Positions 1 through 8,373 of a DNA stretch of 64,000 nucleotides are shown here, in pieces (positions within the stretch are counted from its first letter, which is position 1; every line of letters starts with the position of its first letter). Source of the stretch: Nocardia arthritidis (GTDB lineage Bacteria; Actinomycetota; Actinomycetes; Mycobacteriales; Mycobacteriaceae); contig NZ_CP046172.1 of assembly GCF_011801145.1 (NCBI RefSeq), positions 4,650,001 to 4,714,000 on the forward strand, given 5' to 3'. Under the pieces are notes generated by a model. It was not told the origin of the DNA. It did no database searches and worked only from the letters and a program-made list of their open reading frames with translations. A program made the position numbers and the translations under genes.

Positions 1-891
1 CACCTGCGGCGCGGCGAGCGCGACGAATCCGACGGGGCCCACCGCCGCCGTCGCCACCGCGGCGGCGATGACCGCGGCGCCGATGAGCACCGCCTGCTGG
101 GTCTGTATGCGGACACCGAGCCCGCGGGTGGTTTCCGCGCCGAGCCGCAGCGCCGCGAGCGTGCGCGCCGAGCCGAGCGCGACCAGCGCGACGACGCCGA
201 ACGCGACCGCGGCCGGGACCAGCCGCGAGGTATCGGCGGAATTCAGTGATCCGTTGAGCCACAACTGCACTCGCGCCGCATCATCGATGCTCGCCCGCGT
301 CAGCAGCCAGTTGATGCCGGCGACGAGCAATGCGTTCACGCCGATGCCGATGAGCACCAGCTTCAGCCCGGCGACCCCGCGCTCGCCGGATGCGCCGCGG
401 CCGAACGCGAGCAGATAGATCGCGACCGCGGTGAGCAGTCCGCCCGCGAGTGCGGCCAGCGGTGTCCCCAGCATCGAATCCGTTGCGCCGCTACCGAATG
501 CGACGGCGCCGAGGCTCGCACCCGAGGTGATGCCGAGCACGTCCGGGCTCGCGAGCGGGTTGTGCAGGATCGATTGCGTGATGGCCCCGGCCAGTCCGAG
601 TGCCGCGCCGACCACGAGTGCCGTGAGTGCCCGTGGCATGCGGGAATCCAGGATGATGAACCGCTGTGCCCGGGTGCCGCCACCGCTGAGGACATCGAGC
701 ACCTGGCCGAGCGGAATATGCGTCCGCCCGGTCGTGATATCCAGGCAGAACAATGCGAAAAGCGCTGCGGCCATGGCGATTACGATCGCGACCTGCCGTG
801 GCCGCAGCACCAACGACAGCGGGCCGACGCGCAGTGCGCCGGGTAGTCGAACGGCGGCTCGGGATACCGGACCGGCTTTCGTATCGGTCAC
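1..891 (-). CDS. FecCD-family iron-siderophore ABC permease (3' end cut by window edge)
   Basis: Integral-membrane subunit of an ABC importer for ferric siderophores or haem. The reading frame starts at a GTG at 891-889 and stays open to the left edge, giving about 297 residues of a normal 330-350. The frame shows a first membrane helix at about residues 36-55 and the FecCD hallmark stretch HNPLASPDVLGITSGASLG. The GTG overlaps the stop of the preceding permease by 4 bases (GTGA), so the two are translationally coupled and probably form the heterodimeric channel. The ATPase and binding protein would be expected to the left, outside the window. Confidence 0.9.
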   Translation of the reverse strand, partial: MTDTKAGPVSRAAVRLPGALRVGPLSLVLRPRQVAIVIAMAAALFALFCLDITTGRTHIPLGQVLDVLSGGGTRAQRFIILDSRMPRALTALVVGAALGLAGAITQSILHNPLASPDVLGITSGASLGAVAFGSGATDSMLGTPLAALAGGLLTAVAIYLLAFGRGASGERGVAGLKLVLIGIGVNALLVAGINWLLTRASIDDAARVQLWLNGSLNSADTSRLVPAAVAFGVVALVALGSARTLAALRLGAETTRGLGVRIQTQQAVLIGAAVIAAAVATAAVGPVGFVALAAPQV

Positions 892-1952
892 AGGTTCACC
901 AGCCGCCTGCGGCGGACGAGCAGGATGAAGCAGGGCGCGCCGAATGCGGCGAGCACGACGCCGACCTGGAGTTCGCCTGGGCGGGCGACGATTCGGCCGA
1001 CGGTATCGGCGACGAGCAGCGAAAGCGCGCCGAGCAGACCGGAATACGGAATGAGCCTGCGGTAGTCGGGTCCGGTGATCGCCCTGGCGATATGCGGCAC
1101 AACCAATCCCAGGAAGGCGATCGGGCCGATGGCGGCGGTCGACGCGCCGCAGAGCAGGACGACCGCCGTCAAGCCGAGTGCGCGGCTGCGTCCGACATCG
1201 ACGCCGAGCCCCCGGGCCACATCATCACCGAGCCCGAGCAGATTGAGGCTCGGCGCGGCCGCGACCGCCAACGCGATGCCGATCACCAGGAATGGCAGCA
1301 CCTGCCAGAACACGTCCGCGCCGCGCCCGCCGACCGCGCCGACCACCCAGAACCGGTAGCTGTCGAGCGCGGTCTTGTCCAGCAGCACAACGGCATTCGT
1401 CATCGCCTGGAGGAATGCCGTCACCGCGGCGCCCGCGAGTACCAGCGCGAGCGGACTCGCCTTGCCCGCGCCGAGCGCCGACACCCCGAACACCACCAGC
1501 CCCGCGACGGCCGCTCCGGCGAAGGCGAACCACACATACTGCGCCGGTGCGGTGAAGCCGAACAGGTAGGTGCTCAATGCCGCGAAAAAGGCCGCGCCGG
1601 AATTGATTCCGAGCAGACCGGCATCGGCGAGCGGATTGCGCGTGTACCCCTGGACCAGCGCTCCGGCGATGCCGAGCGCCGATCCGGTGACCGCGGCGAG
1701 TGCGGTGCGCGGCAGGCGAAGTCCGCGCACGATCTCGGCGGCGGCCGACGGCGCGGGGCAGCGGAACGGCCCGCCGGGACAGGTGAGCGCCTGATGCAGC
1801 GCGTCGTAAACCGTCACGGGGGAGAGGTTCTTGGCGCCGATCGCGATGCTGCCGATCGCCGCCATCGCGACCAGCGCCGCGAGCGCGATGGTGAACCGTG
1901 CCGATCGCACGGACGGAGTTTCGCTCCGTGATCTGGTGCCTGATGCGGTCAC
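888..1952 (-). CDS. FecCD-family iron-siderophore ABC permease
   Basis: Complete 354-residue permease of the FecCD/BtuC family, first gene of the minus-strand iron-uptake operon. It has repeated hydrophobic helices, the conserved region around NPLADAGLLGINSGAAFFA near residues 105-125, and a basic C-terminal end (VRRRRLVNL). The start is a GTG at 1952-1950 with an AGGAG element about 10 bases upstream. An IdeR-type iron box lies in the 115-bp gap to the divergent FhuF-like gene, so repression by iron is expected. The substrate is probably a ferric siderophore; which one cannot be told from the sequence. Confidence 0.92.
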   Translation of the reverse strand: MTASGTRSRSETPSVRSARFTIALAALVAMAAIGSIAIGAKNLSPVTVYDALHQALTCPGGPFRCPAPSAAAEIVRGLRLPRTALAAVTGSALGIAGALVQGYTRNPLADAGLLGINSGAAFFAALSTYLFGFTAPAQYVWFAFAGAAVAGLVVFGVSALGAGKASPLALVLAGAAVTAFLQAMTNAVVLLDKTALDSYRFWVVGAVGGRGADVFWQVLPFLVIGIALAVAAAPSLNLLGLGDDVARGLGVDVGRSRALGLTAVVLLCGASTAAIGPIAFLGLVVPHIARAITGPDYRRLIPYSGLLGALSLLVADTVGRIVARPGELQVGVVLAAFGAPCFILLVRRRRLVNL

Positions 1953-2007
1953 GGCGACGAATTACTCCTGACTCGTGTGGTGTGGCGCTCTGCTTGGACT
2001 TGAGCAC

Positions 2008-2037
2008 TTGCTAGGTCTGGTAAGCCTAACCTATGTT
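2008..2037 (+). promoter_or_regulatory. IdeR/DtxR iron box over a sigma-70-like promoter (divergent fecCD / FhuF-like)
   Basis: A 19-bp near-palindrome at 2016-2034 contains GGTAAGCCTAACCTA and matches the mycobacterial/nocardial IdeR box (TTAGGTTAGSCTAACCTAA) with a few mismatches. It lies in the spacer of a plus-strand promoter TTGCTA (2008-2013), 18 bases, TATGTT (2032-2037). The -35 ends 3 bases before the box, exactly as at the second iron box at 2767-2785. Iron-loaded IdeR should repress the FhuF-like gene and probably also the divergent permeases. Confidence 0.8.
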
Positions 2038-2067
2038 CCTACCGCAACTGTCCGACGAGGAGGTCCG

Positions 2068-2766
2068 ATGCCCGAGCTCATGACGCCATGCGCAACTCGC
2101 CGCGCGCGGGAGGTGTTCGGCCGGACGGGTGCCCGGCTGCGCGCGCTGCAACCGGAACATCCGCGGGTGTATGCCGTCGCCGCCATGGCCGATCAGGGCA
2201 AACGTCGTTGGTGGCGGCTGTCGGACGGCGTGCGCGAGGGGCGGATCGAGCTGATGTACCGCCGCCACGCCGCGGAGATGACCAGCCCGGCCGTCGCCGC
2301 CGAGGTGGTGGCGACGGCGCTGATCCACGCGGTGGTCGGCCGGGTCGCGGCCCTGCTGGTGGCCGAGGGGCAGGCGTGGGATCCGGGCCTGGAGAACCTG
2401 TGGGTGCACACCGACAACGACGGCGGCATCGACTGGGCGGGCTTGGCGGACACCACGATTCGCGTACTGCCGGGCGACCGGCTGGCGGGCGAGCCCGGTG
2501 CGCTCGTGCTGCCGTGTGAGCGGGCGATGTACGTCTGGCTGGCGCAGCGCTGCGAATCCTCGCTGACGCTGGTGCAGGCCGGCCTCGAGCGCTGCGCCGG
2601 TTTGAGCGCGCGCCGGTTCTGGGCGTTGGTCGGCGAATCCATTGTCGGCGCGGCCACTTACGTGCCGGAGCTGGCGCGCACCGATGCCGCGGCCGGTGCG
2701 CGTCGCGGGCAGGGTCTGCTCGCCGCGCTGGAACATCGCGGACTCGCGGCCCGAAGGGTTGCGTAG
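2068..2766 (+). CDS. FhuF-like siderophore-iron reductase family protein lacking the C-terminal Cys motif
   Basis: 232 residues from an ATG at 2068 preceded by GAGGAGG at a normal distance. The in-frame ATG at 1975 would place the iron box inside the gene and is rejected. The central part (LWVHTDNDGGIDWAGLAD, then VLPCERAMYVW) resembles the actinobacterial IucA/IucC-FhuF-like domain used for releasing iron from siderophores. FhuF proteins normally end with a CCxxxxxxxxxxCxxC 2Fe-2S motif; here the C-terminus has no such cysteines. The upstream IdeR box and the divergent FecCD operon support a role in siderophore use. It could be an iron-responsive partner rather than an active reductase. Confidence 0.75.
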   Translation: MPELMTPCATRRAREVFGRTGARLRALQPEHPRVYAVAAMADQGKRRWWRLSDGVREGRIELMYRRHAAEMTSPAVAAEVVATALIHAVVGRVAALLVAEGQAWDPGLENLWVHTDNDGGIDWAGLADTTIRVLPGDRLAGEPGALVLPCERAMYVWLAQRCESSLTLVQAGLERCAGLSARRFWALVGESIVGAATYVPELARTDAAAGARRGQGLLAALEHRGLAARRVA

Positions 2767-2788
2767 TTAGGTTCGCCTAACCTATACT
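2759..2788 (+). promoter_or_regulatory. IdeR iron box and promoter of a non-coding transcript
   Basis: The box at 2767-2785 (TTAGGTTCGCCTAACCTAT) matches the IdeR consensus at 17 of 19 positions, starting directly after the stop codon of the FhuF-like gene. It sits between TTGCGT (2759-2764) and TATACT (2783-2788), separated by 18 bases, so the -10 overlaps the box. The geometry is identical to that of the box at 2016-2034. No convincing gene follows on the plus strand for about 330 bases; a strong hairpin ends the unit at 2890. Confidence 0.8.
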
Positions 2789-2794
2789 GATCAC

Positions 2795-2895
2795 GGCGTA
2801 AGGATCGCAGGCGAGTCCCGAGGGCTGCGGTGACCCCCGATCCAGTGCCGCGACGGGCTCCGCGTACTCCCACCGCGCGGAGCCCGTCGCTCTAG
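2795..2895 (+). ncRNA. Candidate iron-regulated small RNA (MrsI-like arrangement)
   Basis: The unit is an IdeR box on a good promoter, about 55 bases without a convincing start codon, and a perfect 15-bp terminator stem, predicting a transcript of about 100 nt. Mycobacteria make an IdeR-repressed sRNA of this size, MrsI, that down-regulates non-essential iron proteins. A 21-codon GTG frame (2830-2895) exists but lacks a ribosome-binding site and runs through the hairpin, so I do not call it a gene. Sequence relatedness to MrsI was not established; the parallel is in layout and size only. Confidence 0.55.
2850..2890. terminator. Strong hairpin terminator, probably bidirectional
   Basis: Arms GCGACGGGCTCCGCG (2850-2864) and its exact complement (2876-2890) enclose an 11-base loop; the plus strand then reads TCTAGTTCT. 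It ends the iron-regulated transcript from the left and stands 8 bases beyond the stop of the small minus-strand frame at 2899-3003. Confidence 0.8.
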
Positions 2896-2898
2896 TTC

Positions 2899-3003
2899 TC
2901 AGGCGAATGATGCCGCGGTGATCGAAAACTGACCGTCCGGTCTGGTGAATTCGAACCGTACGGTCATACTCTGTTCACGATCCGGCCGCGGCACGTGTAT
3001 CAC
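2899..3003 (-). CDS. Possible 34-residue small protein
   Basis: A GTG at 3003-3001 follows AAGGGAG with 5 bases spacing and opens a 34-codon frame ending at a TGA just outside the terminator at 2850-2890. The product has no helix or motif that I recognise (it ends RPDGQFSITAASFA). Support is the ribosome-binding site and the position between a terminator and the divergent thioesterase gene. It is too short for codon bias to be decisive. Confidence 0.35.
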   Translation of the reverse strand: MIHVPRPDREQSMTVRFEFTRPDGQFSITAASFA

Positions 3004-3114
3004 ACTGGCTCCCTTGGAGTTTCGTGCCGCGGCCGGATCGGCTCCGGCGGTGTCGCGCCCGGATGACGCCGGGCCGCGGGCGGGGACGGTCCGGCCCTCT
3101 GTCACGCTGATCGC

Positions 3115-3573
3115 ATGACACAACAATCCGCCGATCGGCCGTTCGCCTCGCTGGCCGAGGTGACGCCGGATGCGATGAATCAGCTCAGCGCGGGCACGTT
3201 CACCGACGAAATCGGGCTGAAATTCACCGAACTCAGCCCGGACGCGGTGCGCGGCGAGCTGATCGTCGGCCCGAAACTGCTGCAGCTGGCCGGGATCGTC
3301 AACGGCGGCGTCTACTGCACGATCGTCGAATCGCTCGCCAGCGTCGGCGCGGGCATCTGGTACAACGCGAACGGCTACGCCGGCACCGTCGTCGGCGTCA
3401 ACAACAACACCGATTTCCTGCGCTCGGTGCGCGCGGGCAAGGTGCACGGCGAGGCGACGCCGCTGCATCGCGGCAGACTGCAGCAGCTGTGGCAGGTCGT
3501 GCTCACCGACGACGACGGCCGCACCATCGCGCGCGGACAGGTCCGGCTGCAGAACCTGCCGCACCGCGACTGA
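3115..3573 (+). CDS. PaaI/hotdog-fold thioesterase
   Basis: 152-residue single-domain hotdog protein. The signature is LAGIVNGGVYCTIVESLAS at about residues 58-76, corresponding to the PaaI-type hot-dog helix in which the usual HGG is NGG and an acidic residue (the E of VES) lies where the catalytic Asp/Glu is expected. The family hydrolyses acyl- or aryl-CoA esters, often 1,4-dihydroxy-2-naphthoyl-CoA or aromatic CoAs. It precedes the urease genes by 78 bp; a small hairpin lies between, so joint transcription is uncertain and a functional link is unlikely. Confidence 0.85.
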   Translation: MTQQSADRPFASLAEVTPDAMNQLSAGTFTDEIGLKFTELSPDAVRGELIVGPKLLQLAGIVNGGVYCTIVESLASVGAGIWYNANGYAGTVVGVNNNTDFLRSVRAGKVHGEATPLHRGRLQQLWQVVLTDDDGRTIARGQVRLQNLPHRD

Positions 3574-3593
3574 GACCCGCCTCGTCCGGCGTT

Positions 3594-3611
3594 TGCCGGA
3601 CGGTCGTGCCA
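3594..3611. terminator. Short GC hairpin after thioesterase gene
   Basis: GTCCGGC and GCCGGAC pair around a GTTT loop 20 bases after the stop codon. There is no T-tract. It may be a weak or factor-dependent terminator separating the thioesterase from ureA. Confidence 0.35.
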
Positions 3612-3651
3612 GAATGTCCGTCACCCCATATCGACCCGGTGAGGAGCCCCG

Positions 3652-3954
3652 ATGCGACTGTCGCCGCACGAGCAGGAGCGGCTGCTGTTGAGTTACGCGG
3701 CCGAGCTGGCCAGACGCAGGCAGGCCCGCGGGCTCCGGCTGAACCATCCGGAGGCCGTCGCGCTGATCACCGATCACGTGCTGGAGGGCGCCAGGGACGG
3801 GCGTTCGGTCGCGGAGTTGATGTCTTCGGGCAGAACGGTTCTCACCCGGGAGGATGTGATGGAAGGTGTTCCGGAGATGATCCACGATGTCCAGGTCGAG
3901 GCCACGTTCCCGGACGGGACGAAGTTGGTCACCGTGCACCATCCGATCGGCTGA
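3652..3954 (+). CDS. ureA: Urease gamma subunit
   Basis: 100 residues, the usual length for a separate gamma subunit. It begins [20 protein letters not shown] and includes [20 protein letters not shown], the most conserved part of UreA. Gamma has no catalytic residue; it packs against UreB and UreC in the trimer of heterotrimers. A GGTGAGGAGCCCCG stretch before the ATG provides the ribosome-binding site. ureB follows after 4 bases. Confidence 0.97.
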   Translation: MRLSPHEQERLLLSYAAELARRRQARGLRLNHPEAVALITDHVLEGARDGRSVAELMSSGRTVLTREDVMEGVPEMIHDVQVEATFPDGTKLVTVHHPIG

Positions 3955-3958
3955 GCGC

Positions 3959-4273
3959 ATGATCCCCGGCGAATACCTCTGTGCCGAAGGCACGATCGAA
4001 CTGAACGTGGGCGCGGACCGCATCGAGCTGGACGTGGTGAACACCGGTGACCGTCCCGTGCAGGTCGGCAGTCATGTGCACTTTCCGCAGGCGAACGCGG
4101 CGCTGCGGTTCGACCGCGCGGCCGCCCACGGGCGGCGGCTCGACATTCCGGCGGGCACCGCCGTGCGTTTCGAACCCGGTCTCGGACAGCGGGTTTCGCT
4201 CGTGCCGTTGGGTGGCGCCCGCGAGGTGCACGGTATAAGCCTGCGGCCGCCAGGGCGGCTGGACGCCGAGTGA
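3959..4273 (+). CDS. ureB: Urease beta subunit
   Basis: 104 residues starting [18 protein letters not shown], the typical start of actinobacterial UreB. A longer in-frame start at 3887 would overlap ureA and gives a non-family N-terminus, so the ATG at 3959 is used. [20 protein letters not shown] and the [11 protein letters not shown] segment are family hallmarks. It sits between ureA and ureC in the standard order. Confidence 0.97.
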   Translation: MIPGEYLCAEGTIELNVGADRIELDVVNTGDRPVQVGSHVHFPQANAALRFDRAAAHGRRLDIPAGTAVRFEPGLGQRVSLVPLGGAREVHGISLRPPGRLDAE

Positions 4274-4349
4274 ACACCTGTTCTTCTGTTCTCCCGCAAC
4301 CGAATTCGGAAATACCCTGCGGGATTGGGGTATTCGTGGAAGGAACGCG

Positions 4350-6071
4350 ATGACCGAGCTGAGCCGGGCGCGCTACGCCGAGCTGTTCGGGCCCACCACC
4401 GGCGACCGGATTCGCTTGGCGGACACCGATCTGCTGATCGAGATCACCGAGGACCGCTGCGGCGGACCGGGACTCGCCGGTGACGAGGCGGTGTTCGGCG
4501 GCGGCAAGGTCTTGCGCGAATCGATGGGCCAGGCCCGCGCCACCCGGGCCGACGGCACACCCGACACCGTGATCACCGGTGTGGTGATCGTCGACCACTG
4601 GGGAATCATCAAGGCGGACGTCGGAATTCGGGACGGCCGCATCAGCGCCATCGGCAAGGCGGGCAACCCCGACACCATGAACGGGGTGCATCCGGATCTG
4701 GTGGTCGGCCCGTCCACCGAGATCATCGCGGGTAACGGGCGCATACTCACCGCGGGCGCCATCGACTGCCACGTGCACTTCATCTGTCCGCAGCTGATGG
4801 ACGAGGCGCTCGGCGGCGGTATCACCACGCTCATCGGCGGCGGCACCGGCCCGGCCGAGGGCAGCAAGGCGACCACCGTGACACCCGGATCATGGCATCT
4901 GGCAAGGATGTTGGAGGCCACCGACGGCTGGCCGCTCAATATCGTGCTGCTGGGCAAGGGAAATACGGTCAGCCCCGAGGCGATGATCGAGCAATTGCGC
5001 GGCGGCGCGGCGGGTTTCAAACTGCACGAGGACTGGGGCTCGACACCGGCGGCGATCGACGCCTGTCTCACCGTCGCCGACCGCACCGGCGTGCAGGTCG
5101 CGCTGCACTCGGACACCCTGAACGAGGCCGGATTCGTCGAGGACACCCTCGGCGCCATCGCGGGCCGCGGCATCCACGCCTATCACACCGAGGGCGCGGG
5201 CGGCGGGCACGCGCCCGACATCATCACCGTCGCATCGCATCCCAACGTGCTGCCCAGCTCGACCAACCCCACCCGGCCGCATACGGTCAACACCCTCGAC
5301 GAGCACCTCGACATGCTCATGGTGTGCCACCACCTGAGCGCGTCAATCCCGGAGGATCTCGCCTTCGCGGAGAGCCGGATCCGGCCGTCGACCATCGCCG
5401 CCGAGGACCTGCTGCACGATCTGGGCGCGATCTCCATGATCGGCAGCGATTCGCAGGCCATGGGCCGCATCGGCGAGGTGGTGATGCGCACGTGGCAGAC
5501 CGCGCACGTGATGAAGCGCCGCCGCGGCGCGCTGCCCGGCGACGGCGCGGCCGATAACGCCCGGGTCCAGCGCTACATCGCGAAATACACCATCTGCCCG
5601 GCCGTCGCGCACGGACTCGACCACGAGATCGGCTCGGTGGAGGTCGGTAAGCTGGCCGATCTCGTGTTGTGGGAGCCCGCGTTCTTCGGCGTCCGGCCGC
5701 ACGCGGTGCTGAAGGGCGGCGCGATCGCCTGGGCCGCGATGGGCGACGCCAACGCGTCGATTCCCACACCGCAACCCGTGCTGCCGCGGCCGATGTTCGG
5801 CGCGTCGCCGCTCGTCGCCGCCGCGACCTCGCTGCACTTCGTCTCCGAGCAGGCCATCGAATCCAGGCTCGCCGAACGGCTGAACGTGCGCCGGAAACTG
5901 GTGCCGGTCAAGAACGTTCGCAGACTCACCAAAGCCGATATGCCGCGCAACGACGCGCTGCCGCGGATCGAGGTGGATCCGGACACCTTCACCGTGCGCG
6001 TCGACGGCGAGGTGTGGACCGAACAGCCGGCCACCGAACTGCCGATGGCCCAGCGGTATTTCCTCTTCTGA
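4350..6071 (+). CDS. ureC: Urease alpha (catalytic) subunit
   Basis: 573 residues, cytoplasmic nickel amidohydrolase converting urea to ammonia and carbamate. All active-site features are present: HVH at 141-143, the lysine to be carbamylated (K224 in GFKLHEDWG), H253 in [10 protein letters not shown]279 in [13 protein letters not shown]367 in GSDSQAMGR, and the mobile flap MVCHHLS at about 324-330. The nickel-loading genes ureE/F/G/D that normally follow are absent here. The next gene is a YbaB-like protein and then the strand changes. The sequence looks intact and functional if accessory proteins are encoded elsewhere. Confidence 0.98.
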   Translation: MTELSRARYAELFGPTTGDRIRLADTDLLIEITEDRCGGPGLAGDEAVFGGGKVLRESMGQARATRADGTPDTVITGVVIVDHWGIIKADVGIRDGRISAIGKAGNPDTMNGVHPDLVVGPSTEIIAGNGRILTAGAIDCHVHFICPQLMDEALGGGITTLIGGGTGPAEGSKATTVTPGSWHLARMLEATDGWPLNIVLLGKGNTVSPEAMIEQLRGGAAGFKLHEDWGSTPAAIDACLTVADRTGVQVALHSDTLNEAGFVEDTLGAIAGRGIHAYHTEGAGGGHAPDIITVASHPNVLPSSTNPTRPHTVNTLDEHLDMLMVCHHLSASIPEDLAFAESRIRPSTIAAEDLLHDLGAISMIGSDSQAMGRIGEVVMRTWQTAHVMKRRRGALPGDGAADNARVQRYIAKYTICPAVAHGLDHEIGSVEVGKLADLVLWEPAFFGVRPHAVLKGGAIAWAAMGDANASIPTPQPVLPRPMFGASPLVAAATSLHFVSEQAIESRLAERLNVRRKLVPVKNVRRLTKADMPRNDALPRIEVDPDTFTVRVDGEVWTEQPATELPMAQRYFLF

Positions 6072-6144
6072 GTTTGCCGGGCGTATCGACCATCCGTAAT
6101 GTGTCCTGCACATCGGGGGTGGTCAGACCTCTGCGCGGAAAGGG

Positions 6145-6600
6145 ATGGCGGTGTCGTTCGAAGATCCGGGCCAGGCCGCGGACCAGTTGGCGAACTGGGC
6201 CGAGGATCTCCAGCGCAAGGCGCAGCGCTATCAGGGCCTGCACGGCAGGATGGCCGGGCTGACGGTCACCGAGACCTCCGACGACAACCGCGTCACCGTC
6301 ACCGTGGACAACACCGGTGTGCCCACCGATATCCGCCTCGCCGAACAGACCCGCGGCATGGACCCGTCCGCCGTGGCCGCGGAACTGATGTCCTGTCTGC
6401 GCAAGGCCCAGGCGACGCTGCGCCGGGAGGTCACCTCGATGGTCCAGGACACCGTCGGCGACGACGACGCGGGCGCCGCCATCATCAACCAATACGCCGA
6501 GCGTTTCCCGAATCCGGAAGAGGCGCAGGAGGATTCGGACAAGCCGAAGGGTCCGGTCGACGAGGACGAATACTATCGGCGCGATTCCTGGTTGCAGTAA
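6145..6600 (+). CDS. YbaB/EbfC-family nucleoid-associated-like protein
   Basis: 151 residues, highly acidic at the C-terminus. The core (DLQRKAQRYQGLHGRMAGLT, VTVTVDNTGVPTDIRLAEQ, ELMSCLRKAQATLRREV) has the helix-strand-strand-helix layout of YbaB DNA-binding proteins, many of which in Nocardia and Mycobacterium are ESX-associated homologues of EspL-type proteins. The ATG at 6145 is used; GTG at 6151 is possible. It ends 12 bp from the convergent lipoprotein gene. Whether it binds DNA is not shown by the sequence. Confidence 0.7.
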   Translation: MAVSFEDPGQAADQLANWAEDLQRKAQRYQGLHGRMAGLTVTETSDDNRVTVTVDNTGVPTDIRLAEQTRGMDPSAVAAELMSCLRKAQATLRREVTSMVQDTVGDDDAGAAIINQYAERFPNPEEAQEDSDKPKGPVDEDEYYRRDSWLQ

Positions 6601-6612
6601 AGGCGATCGTGG

Positions 6613-7155
6613 CTAGGGGGATAGGTCGACGGTGAGTTCGGCCAGCGCGTAGGCGGTGGCGCAGGGATCGAGTGCCGCTGTGTGCGAATGGTTTTGGATC
6701 CGCCAGGTGAGCGAGGTGCCGTTGTCGGAGGCGACGACGGCGCAGTCGCCGGGATCCTTGGTGTTGTGGATGTAGAAGCCCGCGGCGGTGGTCTTGGTGC
6801 CGAGGACGTCCTGTTCGATCGTGAGGTGTTCGAGGCGGTTGCCGTCTTTGTCGGCCAGATTCCACGCCTGCTGCAGGGACTGCTTCTGGACGGCGGTGAA
6901 GGTGACGTCCGAATCCTCGGTGCCGCGCGCCGCCGCCCACGCGCACACCGGCGGATGACTGTGCGCGGTGAGCGTCGTCGCGTTGAGGGTCTGCGTGAGC
7001 TGGGCGACCGTGATCGGGTTGCAATCGGCGTATGGGGTGGTGGTCGGCCCGGACGGCCCGGCATTCGAGTCCGAATTCCCGGACGAACACCCGGCGATCA
7101 GCCCGGCGACGGCGACAACGGCCAGCCCGCCGCCGCGAATACGCGATGCGGTCAC
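6613..7155 (-). CDS. DUF3558-like secreted lipoprotein
   Basis: 180 residues from a GTG at 7155-7153 preceded by GGGAGAGG. The N-terminus has a basic start, a hydrophobic run (GGLAVVAVAGLIAGCSSG) and a clear lipobox LIAGC with the lipidated cysteine near residue 21. The mature part has cysteines in the DUF3558 pattern (DCNPITVAQL, then PPVCAWAA, then GDCAVV) and is probably anchored outside the membrane. A frame extending to 7320 runs through the promoter region of the divergent glycohydrolase and is rejected. Function unknown; DUF3558 proteins are common surface lipoproteins in Nocardia. Confidence 0.8.
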   Translation of the reverse strand: MTASRIRGGGLAVVAVAGLIAGCSSGNSDSNAGPSGPTTTPYADCNPITVAQLTQTLNATTLTAHSHPPVCAWAAARGTEDSDVTFTAVQKQSLQQAWNLADKDGNRLEHLTIEQDVLGTKTTAAGFYIHNTKDPGDCAVVASDNGTSLTWRIQNHSHTAALDPCATAYALAELTVDLSP

Positions 7156-7324
7156 GGGCCTCTCCCTTCCCTGATCCACGGCACTGCCTACCCGGCCAAG
7201 GCTACCGGCCCGATCCGCTACCCGGCGACGCGGTGACCGACGCCTCCGGCCACGGATATTCGGGCGTCGACCGGCCGCGCGTGGTTTGCGAAGAACGCGT
7301 CGTCCTTGGCACGATGGCACCGGT

Positions 7325-8260
7325 ATGTCATCGATTTCCGATGCCGCTCGGGACAGCCTCGATGGTCTGTCCGTCGGCGACGCGCTGGGCGCTCAGTTCT
7401 TCGTGCCCGGTCGCTCACTGCCCGAACTGCGCGCGGGGCGACCGCCCGCGGCACCGTGGCCATGGACCGACGACACCGAGATGGCCTGTTCGGTATACGC
7501 GGAAATCCGCGGCCGGGGATATATCGATCGCGACGCGCTGGCCGCGGCATTCGCGGATCGCTGCGAACCGTATCGCGGCTACGGCGGCGGCACAGTCGTT
7601 GTGCTGCACGAGATCCGCGACGGGCGTCCGTGGGCCGATGCGGCGGCGGCCGCGTTCGGCGGGCGTGGTTCCTGGGGTAACGGGGCCGCGATGCGGGTCG
7701 CGCCGCTCGGAGCGCACTTCGCCGGAGATCCGGACCGGGCGGCGGCCCAGGCCGCCATGTCCGCGGAGGTGACGCATCGGCATCCGGAGGCCATCGTGGG
7801 CGCCATGGCGGTATCGGTCGCGGCGTGCCGCGCCGCCGCGAGTCGCGGAATGCGTTGCGCGCCAGAAGAATTGCTGGACGCGGTCGAACCGTACCTGGTC
7901 GCGGGGCGGACCGCGGATGGTATCCGCCGCGCCAGGACATTGCTCGGCCGATCGGTGGCCGAAGCGGCATACGAGCTCGGCAACGGCGCGTCGGTGAGCG
8001 CGCAGGAGACGGTGCCGTTCACGCTGTGGGTCGCCGCGACCTTCCTGACCGACTATCCCGCCGCCGTCACGGCGTGCGTCGAGGCCGGTGGTGATGTGGA
8101 CACCACCGCCGCGATAGCGGGTGGAATCGTGGCGGCGCATACCGGAATCGGGGACCGAGGTGACGTGCGCGGGGTACCCGGGGCGTGGCTGGCGGCGCGG
8201 GAGCCGCTGCCGGAGTGGGGGACGTGCGGGCGTCCGGTCGGTTATCGGCCCGGCGGATAG
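7325..8260 (+). CDS. ADP-ribosylglycohydrolase family protein (DraG/ARH fold)
   Basis: 311 residues from the ATG at 7325. It has the metal-binding motifs of the all-helical DraG/ARH family: SVGDALGAQFF near the start, WTDDTEMA at about 47-54, and EAGGDVDTTAAIAGGIVAAHTG near the C-terminus, supplying the Asp and Thr ligands of two Mg2+ or Mn2+ ions. The family removes ADP-ribose from proteins, nucleic acids or small metabolites. No ADP-ribosyltransferase is nearby, so the target is unknown. The divergent neighbour is the lipoprotein gene at 7155. Confidence 0.88.
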   Translation: MSSISDAARDSLDGLSVGDALGAQFFVPGRSLPELRAGRPPAAPWPWTDDTEMACSVYAEIRGRGYIDRDALAAAFADRCEPYRGYGGGTVVVLHEIRDGRPWADAAAAAFGGRGSWGNGAAMRVAPLGAHFAGDPDRAAAQAAMSAEVTHRHPEAIVGAMAVSVAACRAAASRGMRCAPEELLDAVEPYLVAGRTADGIRRARTLLGRSVAEAAYELGNGASVSAQETVPFTLWVAATFLTDYPAAVTACVEAGGDVDTTAAIAGGIVAAHTGIGDRGDVRGVPGAWLAAREPLPEWGTCGRPVGYRPGG

Positions 8261-8373
8261 CGTTTCGGTGTAAGTCGGGATATCCGAGCGTCTTGTTCGG
8301 TTGATCGGCGCTACGATTCTGGCGCAACGACTTTCATGTCCGCCGCGCGGGGGCGGGGAGGGTTGGTACCGTC

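Noticed and set aside
2830..2895. 21-codon GTG frame inside the candidate sRNA
   Set aside because: No ribosome-binding site and it runs through the terminator stem, so a coding role is unlikely.
2899..4044. 381-codon minus-strand frame over the thioesterase and ureA genes
   Set aside because: Only its last 34 codons have a ribosome-binding site and lie outside other genes; the rest is antisense to clear plus-strand genes.
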